From the NCBI GenBank assembly GCA_036872755.1, contig JAVHNS010000001.1:2046001-2110000 (forward strand): a stretch of DNA of 64,000 nucleotides, given 5' to 3'. This document shows positions 1 to 12,585 of this stretch, in pieces (the first letter of the stretch is position 1; each line of letters begins with the position of its first letter). The position numbers and the translations under genes were made by a program. The notes beneath the pieces are model-generated. The model was not told the origin of the DNA. It worked only from the letters and a program-made list of their open reading frames with translations, and searched no databases. This DNA is from Orbilia blumenaviensis (lineage: Eukaryota > Ascomycota > Orbiliomycetes > Orbiliales > Orbiliaceae).

Positions 1-2961
1 GTTTTATATCGGACCCAAAGCCTGAGACACACCGTAGGGATGGTAATGCAGCAAGACACTGCCCCAATGATAAAACAATAAAGGGAATTGCTTGGCGGGA
101 CGTAATTCACATCAACAACAAGAGGAAATTCAAAATCTTGGGGGAGGTCTTTGAATAAATAGAAGAGTCCCCTCAGATATTGCCTGTCCGCCTCCGTTTG
201 CGCATTCGGTGGATTCATTTTGGAAACACCTACGACTATTAACTAGAAGTAAGTAGAGCGATCCAAACGATACGAGTGTTGTTCGGTTGTTACATTGGAG
301 TTGGCCGGCTGCCGCCCTAGCTCCCCATGATCTGGTTCCCGAACCGTTGGGCTTTTTGGAAGGAATAAGGCCAAAAGAAAGAAATTTGTGGGGAGAAGAG
401 GAAATTCGAGGGAAGAAATACTCAAGCCGTGGGCTCAATGTTTGAGAGCCTGGCCTGGTCTCGTTCTTTTCAGGCCCTTGCATGCAAGCTTGCCCAGTTA
501 CGTCGTCCGAGCGTCCAGTCTCGATGTAGTCTCATAAACCCTGCCTTTTCGATGCTTTCGTGCCCGGGCAGAAAAGCGCCCTCCACAGGGGCCCACGTCA
601 AGTGGGTCTGGCCTGCATGGCATTTTCAAGTTCAGGACGAAGTATAGTATTCCCGTGTGATTTTTAAACCATTCATTGTCTCGTAAAAATCATTTATTCC
701 TCTCCTGAATCGAAATGAGAGATCCTGCTGATTGCGTTGACGGAAGTACCCAAGCAGTTAGACGGGAGATCCTCCGATTCGCGACGAGCAAAATACAAGT
801 AGCGAGATTGCGCCACAGCTGGTTCTCGAACACTACAGATTGCACAAGTCCGTCCCTTCCTGCATAAGAGTTATCCCGTCTTGCAGATTCGCGGGACACC
901 ATCTATTTGTGACCTTGAAGTTAGAATTCGTGTTCGATTATATATTCATACGATTCCTGGCTACCAGCACCTGATTTCTGGCATCTTACCGAGAGAAAAT
1001 GGGTTCTTTCTTGCTGAAAACAAACCTGGGTCATTGAGGGTATCATGTCCTCTTGAGCCCTCGAGGCTTCGCGTTGACTAACCAAAATTCATCAAAAGGA
1101 ATTTTGAAAGGGAAAAAGGAGCTGGTGGAATGCTTAAGTAGGAAACCCTTATGGTTCCGACTGATTGACCTCACACCCGTATTGAGCTGCTTTGATTGGG
1201 TACGAAATTTTAAGGTTTCTTCGCTTGTGCAGCCGTGGAACTCTATATCAGATCCCGGTGAATATCAGACGCTGGGGCTGGTTAGTGCCGGGTGGTCCGA
1301 AGTTGCAGTGTGAACAAAGACCTGCACCTGGCTGGGAGCTAACACTGCAACCTAAGGTCCTTAACTATACCATTAGTTATCTACTTATAGTGACACAACT
1401 GGGCGAAGGCTCGGCATGTAGTATTCATTCGAAGTTAGAAGGACATAGTATACTCTGGTGTTAGCCAGTGCAGTGCTATAGCTGTGCGAAAACTCCGCTA
1501 GGGATTTAAACTTATTTACCTTTGATACGCCTCTTTGTTAAGTTAAGAGGCGGGAGGGCGTTGGTTTTCCAGTGCAACGGCCCAGAATTTGGGCCGACTA
1601 TGGCAGCCCCGGAGAAGCTATAAAGTTGCAAAGTCGCTAGTTACCTTGGCTTCGGTATAAAAATGTGTAACAAATATGACAACGTCATCACAGCGTAGAC
1701 GTCATTGACAGCATTATATTAAACCCAAGTAAAATAGAATATGCACCGTCCTACTGATCAAACTCAACTTTAAGGAGTTCGCGAAACCATCTGCTACAGA
1801 AAAGAATTACGTAAAGCATCAAGCACAGCTGTACAGACGCCCGGAAGCTACCAGTCTTAAATACTGAGGGCAAAGCTTTTTTAATATCGCAACGTTAACA
1901 TGCAACACACCTCTCCTTGCAAAAAACCTGCTTCGGTAAAGTTGTCCCTTTAGTAGCTTCCGCTATCGTCAATCCTAAAGCAGAATGTAAGCCGTAGCTC
2001 TATATCAACTATTAACTCCAAGAAGGTTGTGGTAGTTTGCAATGATGAAAATATCCATATCTCCAAATTACACAATGAGGTAACCACTGGCTTCCGGCCC
2101 CATTTTATGTTTGCCTCGTACGCATACGTATATGTATACGCACCCCATTACACGATTCACGGCTAACTACTTACGTAACCTGCATCGATGCGTGAATATA
2201 TTGATGTTGAGTGTATTTACCCAAACGTCAATCCGAGGTATACAAAACGTATAATAGATGGAAAAATTCCATTTATAGATGATCTGATGGCACTTTCAAC
2301 AGGTTCAGTATTTCCGCAGACCGTATTGCCCAACCGTATCTCAATTAAGATAGTCTTAAACTGCGATACCAAACGTTGATAGGCTTACAACAAAATATAT
2401 ATAACTCAGCCCACCTCACATCACCAATACTGAGGGAACGTATAAAAGGTCGATCTGGTCTTAAATACCTCGCACGCAACTAAAACAACATCATCGATAT
2501 CTTCGTAGGTTTGCTGAAGCTTACTCAAACCTACACTTTTCAACGGGAGAATATACATTTGATCTTTGATTGGCTCGAGACTGTACCTGTTTCGTCCAGT
2601 CTCCGGCGAAACGAAATACGGAAAGCTCGCGTACGAGACTATATATTTATATTTATATATAGCCTGCCACTACATAGATTCAAAAATTTTGGTAGATGTC
2701 TCTTAGCCAAAATATAAACTTCCTATTTTGCGTTGGCAGGAGAACGCCCAAGGGTGTGAATCGAATTGATGTGCGAAAATAAACCGTACGCTCCATAAAA
2801 AATAACTCCATGCAATGTGTAGGAACTTAAAACGAAAGACGGAACACGAAGAGCTGGGCCCTGGTATAAAACAGCCCAATTGAGAAAAATAATAAATTTG
2901 TAGAGATTCATAAGAAAGGGGTCTTTTATATAAGGGTAACAACCACCATCAGCGAGACATC
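1..2961. other. Gene-free AT-rich interval
   Basis: Only short overlapping ORFs (under about 120 codons) occur on either strand and none shows a recognisable domain, signal peptide or plausible splice partner. The right part is strongly AT-rich, with TATATTTATA-type runs around 2640-2665. It includes the 3' flank of noxR and one small perfect inverted repeat at 1528-1552. No transposase or reverse-transcriptase fragment was recognised. Confidence 0.6.
1528..1552. repeat. Perfect 8-bp inverted repeat (hairpin)
   Basis: CGCCTCTT at 1528-1535 is matched by AAGAGGCG at 1545-1552 with a 9-nt loop. It stands in a gene-free region and has no U-tract after it, so no function is assigned. It may be a chance palindrome. 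Confidence 0.4.
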
Positions 2962-4531
2962 TTATTCAGATACCCAAATCTGAATGAACAGAATTAGCAT
3001 ACTGTCCCACATTTCATGCAAAGATATTTCATAACGTACCTCAAGTTTACCAATAGTTGATCTCGCAATACGAGCAGAGTCCTTACATGTTTCAATAGCC
3101 GCGTCGAGATCCTCTTTGTCTACAATAGCAACTTTATCGGTATCGTCCTTGATTTCAACTTCGTATTTCCCCGACAAATTCAACTTTTCTCGAACACGTG
3201 CGTGGAATTCATCGAGGTCAGTATCAGGGGATATGAGCATAAGCCTCATTTTGTGGTTTTTGTTGTGGTGGATCTTGACTTTGACCTAAGGCTGGATTAA
3301 CATCTACGCCGCCTAAAACTTTTAGAAAGATACTTACCTGAGTCATATCGACTAGAGGGAGATTTTCGAGTGACATAGATTGACGATATCCTCCATCGAA
3401 ACTAGAGCTCCGAAAGGTGACGACGCTATCCCGGATCCTATTTACTGCGGGAGGCGGAAGAGCTGTGGGCATCTGTGTGCCCGTGGGGCCTGGAGGCGGG
3501 GGGAGTGCAGAGCTTGGTGGTGAAGAAACCGGTGGCGAAAAACTCAGGTCAATTGTTGGATCTTTGGGTGTGGTGGCAATTTTGGAGCTTCTGTCTGGAA
3601 TAACTAGGTTCGTCGCCGCAAATGATTGTACTTCTTCTGCTCGTTCCTCGACAAGTGGCTTATTTTTCTCGACACCATCGAACCCAGTATGCATATTGGA
3701 GGAATCTACTGAAGCTACCACTCTGGCTTCGCCAAGATAGTCCTTTGTTTTGTAGTTCTTCATTTTAATGCCACTGGGCCTGAAGAGAGTTCCAACTGGT
3801 ACTGAAAATACTGTAAATCCCTATGTAACAAGTTAGCGGAAAACTCAAGATATATGTCCTCAAGAGGTAGATAAAAATTACATCAGCCCCTTCAGCTATC
3901 GCCTCGTCGATAACATTGTGGGCCTCGATTTGTTTTTCTTTCGCTGCGAAGCCAAGATCCTCCATACCATTCTTGTGCTCCTCATCGTCTTTACTATTAG
4001 AAGAATACAAACGGCAGAGACCACGATTGAACAAAACCTCGCACGAATAGAGGCAGAATTTCAACCCAAGTTGCTCATAATTAATAGAATGGTTGCCTCG
4101 TAGATAGAGTAAAGCATCATTAAAGTTGTTTGCAGCCTCCGTGAAGTCGCTAAGAAGAAAGTTCGAAACACCAAGTTGAAAATATGCCACAGCCAGATAG
4201 TTGTCAAGATCAATAGCACGATGGTAGACGCTGACCTAGCAATGTTGTGAACTTCCATTAGCCCCTTCGTGTTTGTGACGCCAAACGACATTCGGATTCC
4301 TACATACTGCTTTCTCGTGTTCGCCAAGGGTTGCTTGGAGAATACCAATGTTGAACAGAACCTTCGCGCTGTCGCCAATCGATTCAAACTTTGCAAGTGC
4401 CGAGGTGTAATCGGGTTCTTCAAGATCACAAAGTTCGAGGGCTTGTACCCATGTTTCGATTTCCTGATTTCTGCAATTAGTGTAAGCCCCAACAATCTGA
4501 AAGAATATCGCGTACCTGTTTTAAGGACATT
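2962..4531 (-). CDS. noxR: NADPH oxidase regulator NoxR (p67phox-like)
   Basis: Cytosolic activator of fungal NADPH oxidases NoxA/NoxB, which it joins with Rac to make superoxide for polarity, fruiting and infection structures (family knowledge). Model: exons 4531-4517, 4463-4308, 4235-3882, 3820-3338, 3285-3040 and 2979-2962, all introns GT-AG (52-72 nt), giving 423 aa. Residues 1-170 form the TPR region, including LAVAYFQLGVSNFLL and GLKFCLYSCEVLFNRGLC. The activation-like FTVFSVPVGTLFRP follows, then a Ser/Pro-rich linker (about 200-320) and a C-terminal PB1 domain starting VKVKIH at 337, with acidic DDTDKVAIVDKEDLD and ending KLEIWVSE. The last exon is only five codons plus stop; skipping its intron would replace the conserved EIWVSE end with unrelated residues. 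At 423 aa it is shorter than most NoxR proteins (about 500 aa or more), the loss being in the linker. Alternative identities are unlikely. Confidence 0.93.
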
Positions 4532-6742
4532 GTTCTCTATCGTGGGTTTCTGGCAAAGCTTAACCTCCAGTATGTTTTCTAGAATATTTCGATGTGCAGA
4601 TTTATGAACACCAGTTCACCAAGTGCACATGCAACTTCGGTCGCGGGATATAATCAAGCTTCACAGTGTAGCAAACTCCTAGCAGAAAAGCAACTATGAG
4701 ACGGCCCAAAGATTAAAAGACAGCACTTGAGACGAGAGGAACTTTGGGGGGAAAAGGTTACGCCGAATCATATATAACCACCCGCAGCTGGCCATTCTGG
4801 CTGAACGCTAGTGCGCCTTGCCAACGTTGCCGAACAAGGATAACACTTGCGTTGAGGCGTTGACGCTATATCTCATTGGCCACGCTGCAACCACAGTCCA
4901 GACCACTACCAGGTTCAAGATACTACATCCGTACCTCCTGTTATCAAGCAGGATAACAGAAGCCGGAGGGTGTAGTTGAAACCCGTCAGTCAATGCGACC
5001 GGTTTCCAACCGGAAGTTCCCTAATTTACACTTCTAGGCTACATCGATCTAATCGGATCGGTGTTTTAGGAGCCCAAATCCGAGCTGAAAGGTCATCCTG
5101 AACCGCCAATTCTTATTATATGTGCAGTTAAATGCAATCATTGCGCCAACCTCTCCTGATTTTGGCATTTCGCCTCCGGAAAAGGCTCCTCAACTAGTCG
5201 GGTCGAACTTCTATTTGAGTACTATTTACTAAAAGGTACCGCTCCAAGGCGGTGCGAAAATGGGTAAGTCTAACACTTAAAACAACGAGCAACGCAGGTA
5301 CCACCGATATATCGAAAGCTAGTAAATCTAGAATTCGAGAAATCCAATATTAGATCTATAGAGCCCTTGCCTGGTTTCATATTTAGAACTTGGCAGACTC
5401 GGTTGTAAGCTATTCAGAAGTATAGAGTTGCGGGGATTAGAAAAAAAAATGTCTTGGTATATATTGAATAGAAGAATTGACACATGGGCCTTGTGTATGG
5501 TAATAAGCAAGCCTACACCAAGGTCCGCTTGTTAACTTAATCAAGAAGTGTCTACACGATTGCATTCTGGTAAGCATGATATCTTGAGCTGAATCTAGAG
5601 GCTTTGTGCTAGGGTGATATCCTAGTATCTCATCCGCAAAGTTTGAGGATCAATATTCCCCATTTTAAAAACCGCCCAAAGTACCTATATACGATACCCT
5701 CCGGTTGAACGCTTGGGAAAACACGCAACCAGCCCAGCTAGCCAGGCACAATTTAATTTTGCACATGGGTAACCGGCTTTGCTTATGGAGTCTTTTACAT
5801 GCATCAGGTACCAGATATATGCAAAATGCAATGCTAAGTGGGTTCCGCCTCACGTCAGAGGGCTTGTAAGGCACGTAGGCAGGTTAGACGGTGGGCCTGA
5901 CCAGGTTATGCATGGCCGCTGGAGTTTGGGGTTAGCCCAACACCTCCTGAGGCCAAAATAACACACGAGACCAGCCACCATTGGTCCACACACTGGCCAC
6001 CACACCCTTCTAATTGTCTAAACATTGCACGTTGAATCAATGCAACCTGGTGTTCTGCGATTGATCTAAACGGCGCAAGAAGAGGTTATGAAGCCTAAGC
6101 AGAAAACGCGAGGTTGGAATGCAATGATAATTGCACATGCATATGCAGGGCACAACTCTACCAGCCATCGCCTGAGCAGATGTGATGAGCTGTTCTGTTC
6201 AAGTATCTGGTAATGAATACTTCGACTCATGTAAGATCCGGACCGCGTCACAACCCTCGCAAAAATACAGCGCACGCACCCTCAAGCCTATTAAAAATAT
6301 CTTTTATATGCATAGACAACAATTATTTCCGAAACCTTGAGCTCAAGTGGCTATGGTTCCAGAAAAAATTTTCACACCATCTTCTTCTTCCCGCCTTTGG
6401 CGCGCTCGCACCTTGAGGAAGAAACTCTGCCCTCCAGGAATCCCCTCACACAAAAAAGGAATGAAGAGCACAGAGCGAGAAAGACATGTCATTGCCAAGC
6501 TTGTTTTACAATTGAAAGTATTTAATCTTTTCGAAGATATTTCGCAGTCGCTGTAAATGATTGGTCGGACCATCCCATTGCCAAAATTTTATGTCTTGCT
6601 GCAAATACGACGTATAAATTCATAAAGGGTGTTTCCCCATCATGATATCAGTCAACAAAGTGCTTCAAACTAAGTACATCGAAGAAAAATTGAACTAAAC
6701 CGCCACGTTCTTCGACTCGAAGTTTCATAAAAAGCGAAAGAT
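4532..6742. other. Gene-free interval between noxR and the coiled-coil gene
   Basis: This is a shared upstream region of two divergent genes. It holds only short ORFs in clashing frames, none with recognisable protein features. No repeat, RNA gene or mobile element was recognised. Confidence 0.55.
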
Positions 6743-7729
6743 ATGGACCGTAAAGCACAGAGAATCGAGAATATACGCGCGCACCTCCGAGATCTCATCT
6801 GTAAGTATTGAAATTTTATTACCCCGCCAACAGACATCCGGTTCGCACATTTGAGTACTTACATAAAACCCAACATAGATGACCAGCATAGAGAGCAAGT
6901 GGACCCTAAAGATATCACCAATACTCACCGCAGCCGTGCTCCTTTTCAGTTTATCTTCAAATCAGATGACCCAAAACAACCGAAAGTGTCAATTGCTTCG
7001 ATCAGCCAGCCAGACTACGATGCTATTATGAGATTAATCACTACAGGGCGCTTAAGGGCTGTACGCATCGATGGAAGCCCTGACACCTCCAACCTCCAAC
7101 AAGATATAGATCTGTCCCAGAGATCCCCAACAGGGACGATCGAAACTACCTTTACTCCAGGCCCAGTAGAGCAACTTGTAGTCAGAAAAAGGGAATCCTT
7201 AGGATTGGATGAAGCGTCAACTGGGTCATTCCAGACACCACAGTTACTGCCAACTTTACCCCCATTTAGCACGATTATGACCCACGGAAGCGGTCTAACT
7301 CTCTCACCACCCCAGTCCACGACCCAAATCTCTCCTTCGTCACATTCTAGAAGCTTCGATAATCCTATTGGCCTTTCTTCTTTCCCGGTTTCTACAGCTA
7401 TGGCTCTTGACGACCCGCCAGGTTCTCCGGGTACCACTTGTTGGGGCCAAATCCATAAAGACCTACAGGTACTACGAGCGGGAGCGGCACAGTGGGCAGA
7501 AGACCTTGGTGATATTCAAACAAGAATAGAAGAACTATCAAAATTAGAGAAAGAGGTGGGCAGGGAAAGCTCTGAAGTGGCATATTCTGAAATAGAGCAA
7601 CTCAAATCGGAGAATTCTGCTCTTAGATTGAGGGTAGAGATACTGGAGAAGGAAAATAAAAACGTAACAAAGGAAAGGGACTTCCTTAAAAGGTTACTAG
7701 ATAGAATCCCCTCGGCTGAGCGATTTTAA
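6743..7729 (+). CDS. Hypothetical protein with C-terminal coiled coil
   Basis: Function not recognised. Two exons (6743-6800 and 6879-7729) joined over a 78-nt GT-AG intron give 302 aa. The start ATG (MDRKAQRIENIRAHLRDLI) opens a helical N-terminus that continues in frame across the splice. Residues about 35-95 include a compact segment (FQFIFKSDDPKQPKVSIASI), followed by a Ser/Thr/Pro-rich, probably disordered middle (about 95-205). The end (about 225-300) is charged and heptad-like, rich in Glu/Lys/Leu (KLEKEVGRESSEVAYSEIEQ), so dimerisation is plausible. No DNA-binding basic region clearly precedes the zipper-like part, so a bZIP call is not made. It is divergent from noxR. It could be a lineage-specific scaffold or regulator. 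Confidence 0.7.
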
Positions 7730-9792
7730 AAAACAGTGATTAATACTCAAATATTTCCTTTAGATACCACATTTCCCTCAGAGACCGACGTGCCCCGAGC
7801 CTGCCACGTGATTAACGTAGCTAGTCTCGTAAATTAGCCCCCACAAAGTAGCCGTAGCTAGCTGGCGTGACCTAACGGCTGAGGCAGGAACAATAGGCCT
7901 CTAGCATAGTAACATACTGCTAATTTAGAAATTCGATTTTAACATTCAAGCCGAATCCGAACATTTCCTCAATGCCTGTGCTGTGCTTGCATCAACAAGG
8001 ATACTTCCCTTTGAAGGTTTTCCCACAGAGTAAACTATGGTTTAATAACTATGAAGCACTTGGACTCAGTTAACACTTAGAAATACTCGAGGCGCCCACC
8101 TCTCACCTTACGCGTATCTAATATTTTTAATTCCTGAGATTACTTAAATTTATAAAGTTATGTGTGATAGAGTCGTAGCTAACACCAACATGATGCCATT
8201 TGCCTACGAACACGTGTTACCATGCGGTGCTACTAAAACCGTTAGATTTGTATATTATGAGCCCTTGATATATAGTCGTCAAGAAATACTTAACCTTAGA
8301 TATTAGATCCGCACAGCGATAGATATGCCGAGCCCACCATCAGCAAGCACACATTCGAATATTCATCAAGCCCAGGCTCAACCCTCACTTTGCCCACTGT
8401 AGGTTCATGACAGCCATACGCGCATGTGGTTTTTTTATGGTCGAATTTGCAGTGGGTATATCTTAGTCTTGGTCCCAGACGCTGTTGACCATAACTGTGG
8501 GTATATCTGTACTGGAAATACTACAGATATTTTTGGCTTGTATTATCATAATTATACCTTTGCTCAGGGCACCAGTACTAACCAATACAAAGGCGCATAA
8601 GAACTCGCCTAAAACAACTCTAAAAGTTCCCAAAAACTAAAGCCTAAATAACCGAAGAAACAATATTGCAACGAGTTCTGCTTTACATGGTACTGAATTC
8701 GTCGAGGCTGGTTTAAATTTACGAGACCAGTACCGACCAATTAGTTAAATATATCAACAATAACGACACACTACACAGACTAGATTAAATATTGCTAGGG
8801 TATATACCCAGACACTGACTAATAGATCCTTGATGGTGTCTCTTAGCCTAGGGGGACTTTAGTCGTGTGTATACCCATGTGTATCTTCTCGTCGTAAACG
8901 GCGTCTGGACCTAGAGTTGAGAGTACTCTTTTTAGAAATATTCATGAACGCCACTAAGGTTCCATATCCCTCCTCTGACAATTTACTTGTAGGAGTCGAG
9001 TGTGGACATATATTAAATGGTAGATCGATGTGGGTCACCTAGTAATATATTTACGTCAGGGCTGATTCACAGAAAATGCATCTAACCATTGTTGCCCACC
9101 ATACATGCGCAACGAACATTATACAAAGACCCAGTTTGGATTCACCGCTTGGAAACATCCCTGATATCAGGATAGAATAATTTCCAACTAACAACCAGAC
9201 CCACGTCGCTAACGGGAGACCCTTCGTGTTCTGGCCGCTGAGGTCGGCATCTAGGCCTTTGATCGAATCAGAAACTTTATGTTACAGCCAAACCCGAATT
9301 CATGAACATATATCAATGACGCACTCCCTGCCGTTTTAAAAGGCTAGAAATCACTACCACACAAGATTTATTTGTCAGGCGCTGCTAAATCTCTAAGTCA
9401 ATACTACCAGATGCAGCAAATATCTATGTAACATCGTATATCAGCAAATAAATCTCGGAATTCTATAAAATATCTTACTGGAATTTCTGCACTTGGACTC
9501 TATCTTGATCTTGATATAGAAAGGTAAGAACGCCCATATTTTCCATGCAATATCGTGAATCATAAACTAAATATATATACAAACCCCAAACACCAAATAG
9601 ACCCTAAACAGGAAATACGGATAAGAGACTAATACGAAGGGACATAATAAGAAAAGCCAGCTAACCAGTCAGCTTTTCCCGGGCCTTGAATCGAACGCTC
9701 CCTCAGAACCGGGACTTTTCTGGAACCTGCAGGGAAATATTTCCAATGCCACCCATCCTAAAAATACTCATGATGCCAAATCATTACTCTGC
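7730..9792. other. Two-kilobase AT-rich interval without ORFs
   Basis: All six frames are broken by frequent stops; no ORF of 60 codons appears between about 7,730 and 9,767. Local sequence is AT-rich with many TA steps (for example around 9570). This may be old repeat-induced-point-mutated or decayed sequence, but no family could be recognised. Confidence 0.5.
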
Positions 9793-10268
9793 TCAGTAGC
9801 CATCATCTTCGCGTTCAGCTGTAACTGTCTTTGTGACGGTTTTTGTGCAAGTTTTTGTGCTAATCTTAGTGACAGTTTCCGGTTCGTCATCTTCGACAGC
9901 CGCGGTGATAGTGACAGTCTTGACCTCGCCCCCTTTCCCTCCAGCATCCTTATCCCCACCGGCACTAGATGTAACTGTGCGGGTACATGTCTTGGTCATG
10001 GTCGGTTGTGCCGCTCCACTTGCACCACCCACCTCCTTAGTGACCGTCATAGTTTTATACACCACTATGTGTGTCATGTTATTAGCAAACCACCGCCATG
10101 GTATACCTTATTTATAGATGAATACTTTGTTATGGACTTACCATAGCCTTTCTGTTGACACCAGGCCTGGAAACACTTCATTTTCATGCAGTTGGTATTG
10201 CACGGGACATTAGCAGATGCAGTCCCAAACAGAGCGAGGGCTCCCAAGGCAAGAATCGAGAGCTTCAT
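9793..10268 (-). CDS. Small secreted protein, Cys motif plus Thr/Val repeats
   Basis: Predicted secreted 132-aa protein of unknown function. Exon 1 is 10268-10142 and exon 2 is 10064-9793, joined in phase 1 over a 77-nt GT-AG intron. Residues 1-19 (MKLSILALGALALFGTASA) are a clear signal peptide. The mature start carries four cysteines at 23, 27, 32 and 37 (CX3CX4CX4C). The remainder has no hydrophobic core but repeats Thr-Val/Thr-Lys units (TKTCTRTVT, TKTCTKTVTKTVT) around a Gly/Asp-rich hinge; two more Cys lie in those repeats. The many Thr residues suggest O-mannosylation, an inference. Reading through the intron would give an early stop, and the spliced frame is kept exactly. It could be a cell-wall-associated protein or a candidate effector; there is no GPI-type hydrophobic tail. 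Confidence 0.75.
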
Positions 10269-12585
10269 TTTAAATTTTGACCGTTGGGTGCGTTTATCAA
10301 AGGCAAGTCTTAAGCGTATGGCGTTATTTGGAAATGACCGTGAATGATAGAAATTTCAAAACAACCGCAAACATCAAAGGAGTGTATAGGGAGAGAGCGA
10401 ATGGATCAAATGCTGAACAGTATAAAAAAAAACAAAAGTAGACCGTTTCCGAGAGGGCATGATAACTATTTATATTGGACTCTATAGGTGCAGCAGAATA
10501 CTTGCACCAAACAAATTCTAATTAGGTAGAGTTGCCGATACCCATTAAGCCGTGGCACCCGGCCATGGTGAAGTCTGAGCCTTTCGAGTGAACGGTAATT
10601 GCAAGAGGCAGTCAGAACCAAGATAGTGTTTGTATTCGCGTCATTTTGCTTTTTTTCTTTGACTCCAGATACTCGTCCCGGATCTTCGGATAGAGTGCCT
10701 TTCTATGCGCATATGTGGCCAAGAAATGCGTGTAACCTCCTACCCATAATTATTGGATTATGCATTCATTACGTCAAACAATTCCAGGAGACCAAATAGC
10801 CACTATAGTTATAGCGATATATCATTTCATTGTCGGGATTCTTGTAAACTTCGCTATAATCATCTGACGAAAATTGATCTGACATATCTGATTCTAAGAT
10901 ACCTATATATCTAAAAGATGATTCACTCAAACTGGATCTAGAGCAATGGAGTAGGAAGCAGGTAGCGACAGCTATTCTACAAATCGCAACCAGTTGCAAC
11001 CTAGGGACTTTTCTCCGTGTGTACCACGCCAAGTCATGCTGCCAAGGATTTGGACATCTGGTATGGTGGAATGTCGATGCGTGTCAGAATGCCACTAAGC
11101 CCGATACTGATTGTGTTGACGACTGCCGACACATACCAGTAGAATGGTTCCAACAAAACCACAGTGGAGTAAATACTATCAAAATCTTAAGACTCTGGGT
11201 TCGAATTTCCGAATATGAGTGCCCTACGAGCTCTCTTTATCAGATTCAACAAATTTGCAACCTACCAGGAGAACTCAGTTCACTCAGGCTCGGACTTTAC
11301 AAGTATCTGAATCAACCTATGTTAGCAGGAGAGAGAGGCGAAATAGAAACTGAAAAACTGTACCTGGTAAACTCGTAAGGCTAGATAAGCATCCTACATA
11401 TGGTAATATTTAAATCTACTGCGCGATCTACTACACCGATAATGCTATAGTGGTAACCCCCCCCCCCCCCCCCTTTTCCCCTATCGGTCCTCGTCCCTTT
11501 ACCGTTTCTCGCCCGTCTCCGAAATATATAATTTAGGGCAATGTACAACTCACTGTAAAAGACTTGGGTTCGCAATTCTAGTTAGTTCAGTCCCCGGCAA
11601 CAGTTCTCGAGTACTCAGCTGATTCTGATCAAATCTCCAATTATCCTTATGAAACACATTGTAGCGTAGTAGATCCGAGGACTATACTTAAATAGTTTTT
11701 ATTATGTGCATCATTGCCAACAAATTTTATGGCGACAAATCCAGGAATGAGTATCTTAAGAGGCACGTACGCGTAAATGAAGAGGGCACAAGAGCTTTGT
11801 CGTCGCCCTGTACTAGTAGTAATGACTAAAAACTATCATTATTATCATTCTGCTCATGAATTCATATGCATATTATAGCGTGTGCAATACTACCTAAGCT
11901 CCAAATTGCGAGCCCACCTAGCTCCTCAACCTGGCCTCGTAAACTAGCCTCAACGAAGCAGAACACCTTCAACCTAGGTTTGAAAGCAATATTATATTTA
12001 GAATAAGGACTCTACAACACTTTGTGTAGAAGACGAGATAAACTCTACAATATTTAGTACAGCAATGCCACTTCACGCTATTAACACTGATGTAGATGTG
12101 AATACACCCAATTTATATGGAATCTTAGTGCCGTGACGATTGATAAATTCATACGAATAGCGAATACATGAAATGCAACGTCGAAGCTGCGTTGTGTGGG
12201 GTTGATTGGGCAATGTCTGGCGAACTTGGCGACCGGATGCGTATCAGACCACGTCCTTCTCCGCAGTCGCCAGCTACCTCCTATAATGACCACCTAACCA
12301 CCCTACGACAGAGCTTACGACTTCGATACGTACTCCCACCTCGTCTTCGGGCTTTTTCGATCCCGAATACGATATATCGACTTCCTCTAATGCGCGACAG
12401 TGTTTAGCGGGTTTCAGACTTCTGTGATGTGTATTTAAGCTTAAATCCAAACGCCTGCAGTTTGTTTTTGCGAAACATACAGCTCGCTTCAAGCTCCGAG
12501 CCCCTTGTATCGCTGCTTCCAGCATCAAGTAAAAAAAATTGCTCCCGGAATATATTCGCCCATTGTATCAGCAAAATCAGCAAAA
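10269..12585. other. Intergenic region with poly-C tract and one weak ORF
   Basis: This is the shared upstream region of the secreted-protein gene and the desaturase gene. It contains an uninterrupted C tract at 11457-11474 and a 119-codon ORF on the plus strand (11019-11378) that lacks a signal peptide or known domain and is not called as a gene. The last few hundred bases are probably the desaturase promoter and 5' leader. Confidence 0.5.
11457..11474 (+). repeat. Poly-C tract (C18)
   Basis: Eighteen consecutive C residues, followed by T-rich sequence. A simple repeat prone to slippage; it also creates a spurious poly-Gly ORF on the opposite strand. Confidence 0.95.

Noticed and set aside
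9661..9720. Possible minus-strand tRNA T-arm (GTTCGATTC)
   Set aside because: Flanking bases do not form a T-stem or acceptor stem, so a tRNA is not supported.
11019..11378. 119-codon plus-strand ORF with several cysteines
   Set aside because: It lacks a signal peptide and any known pattern; length is within chance expectation for this AT content.
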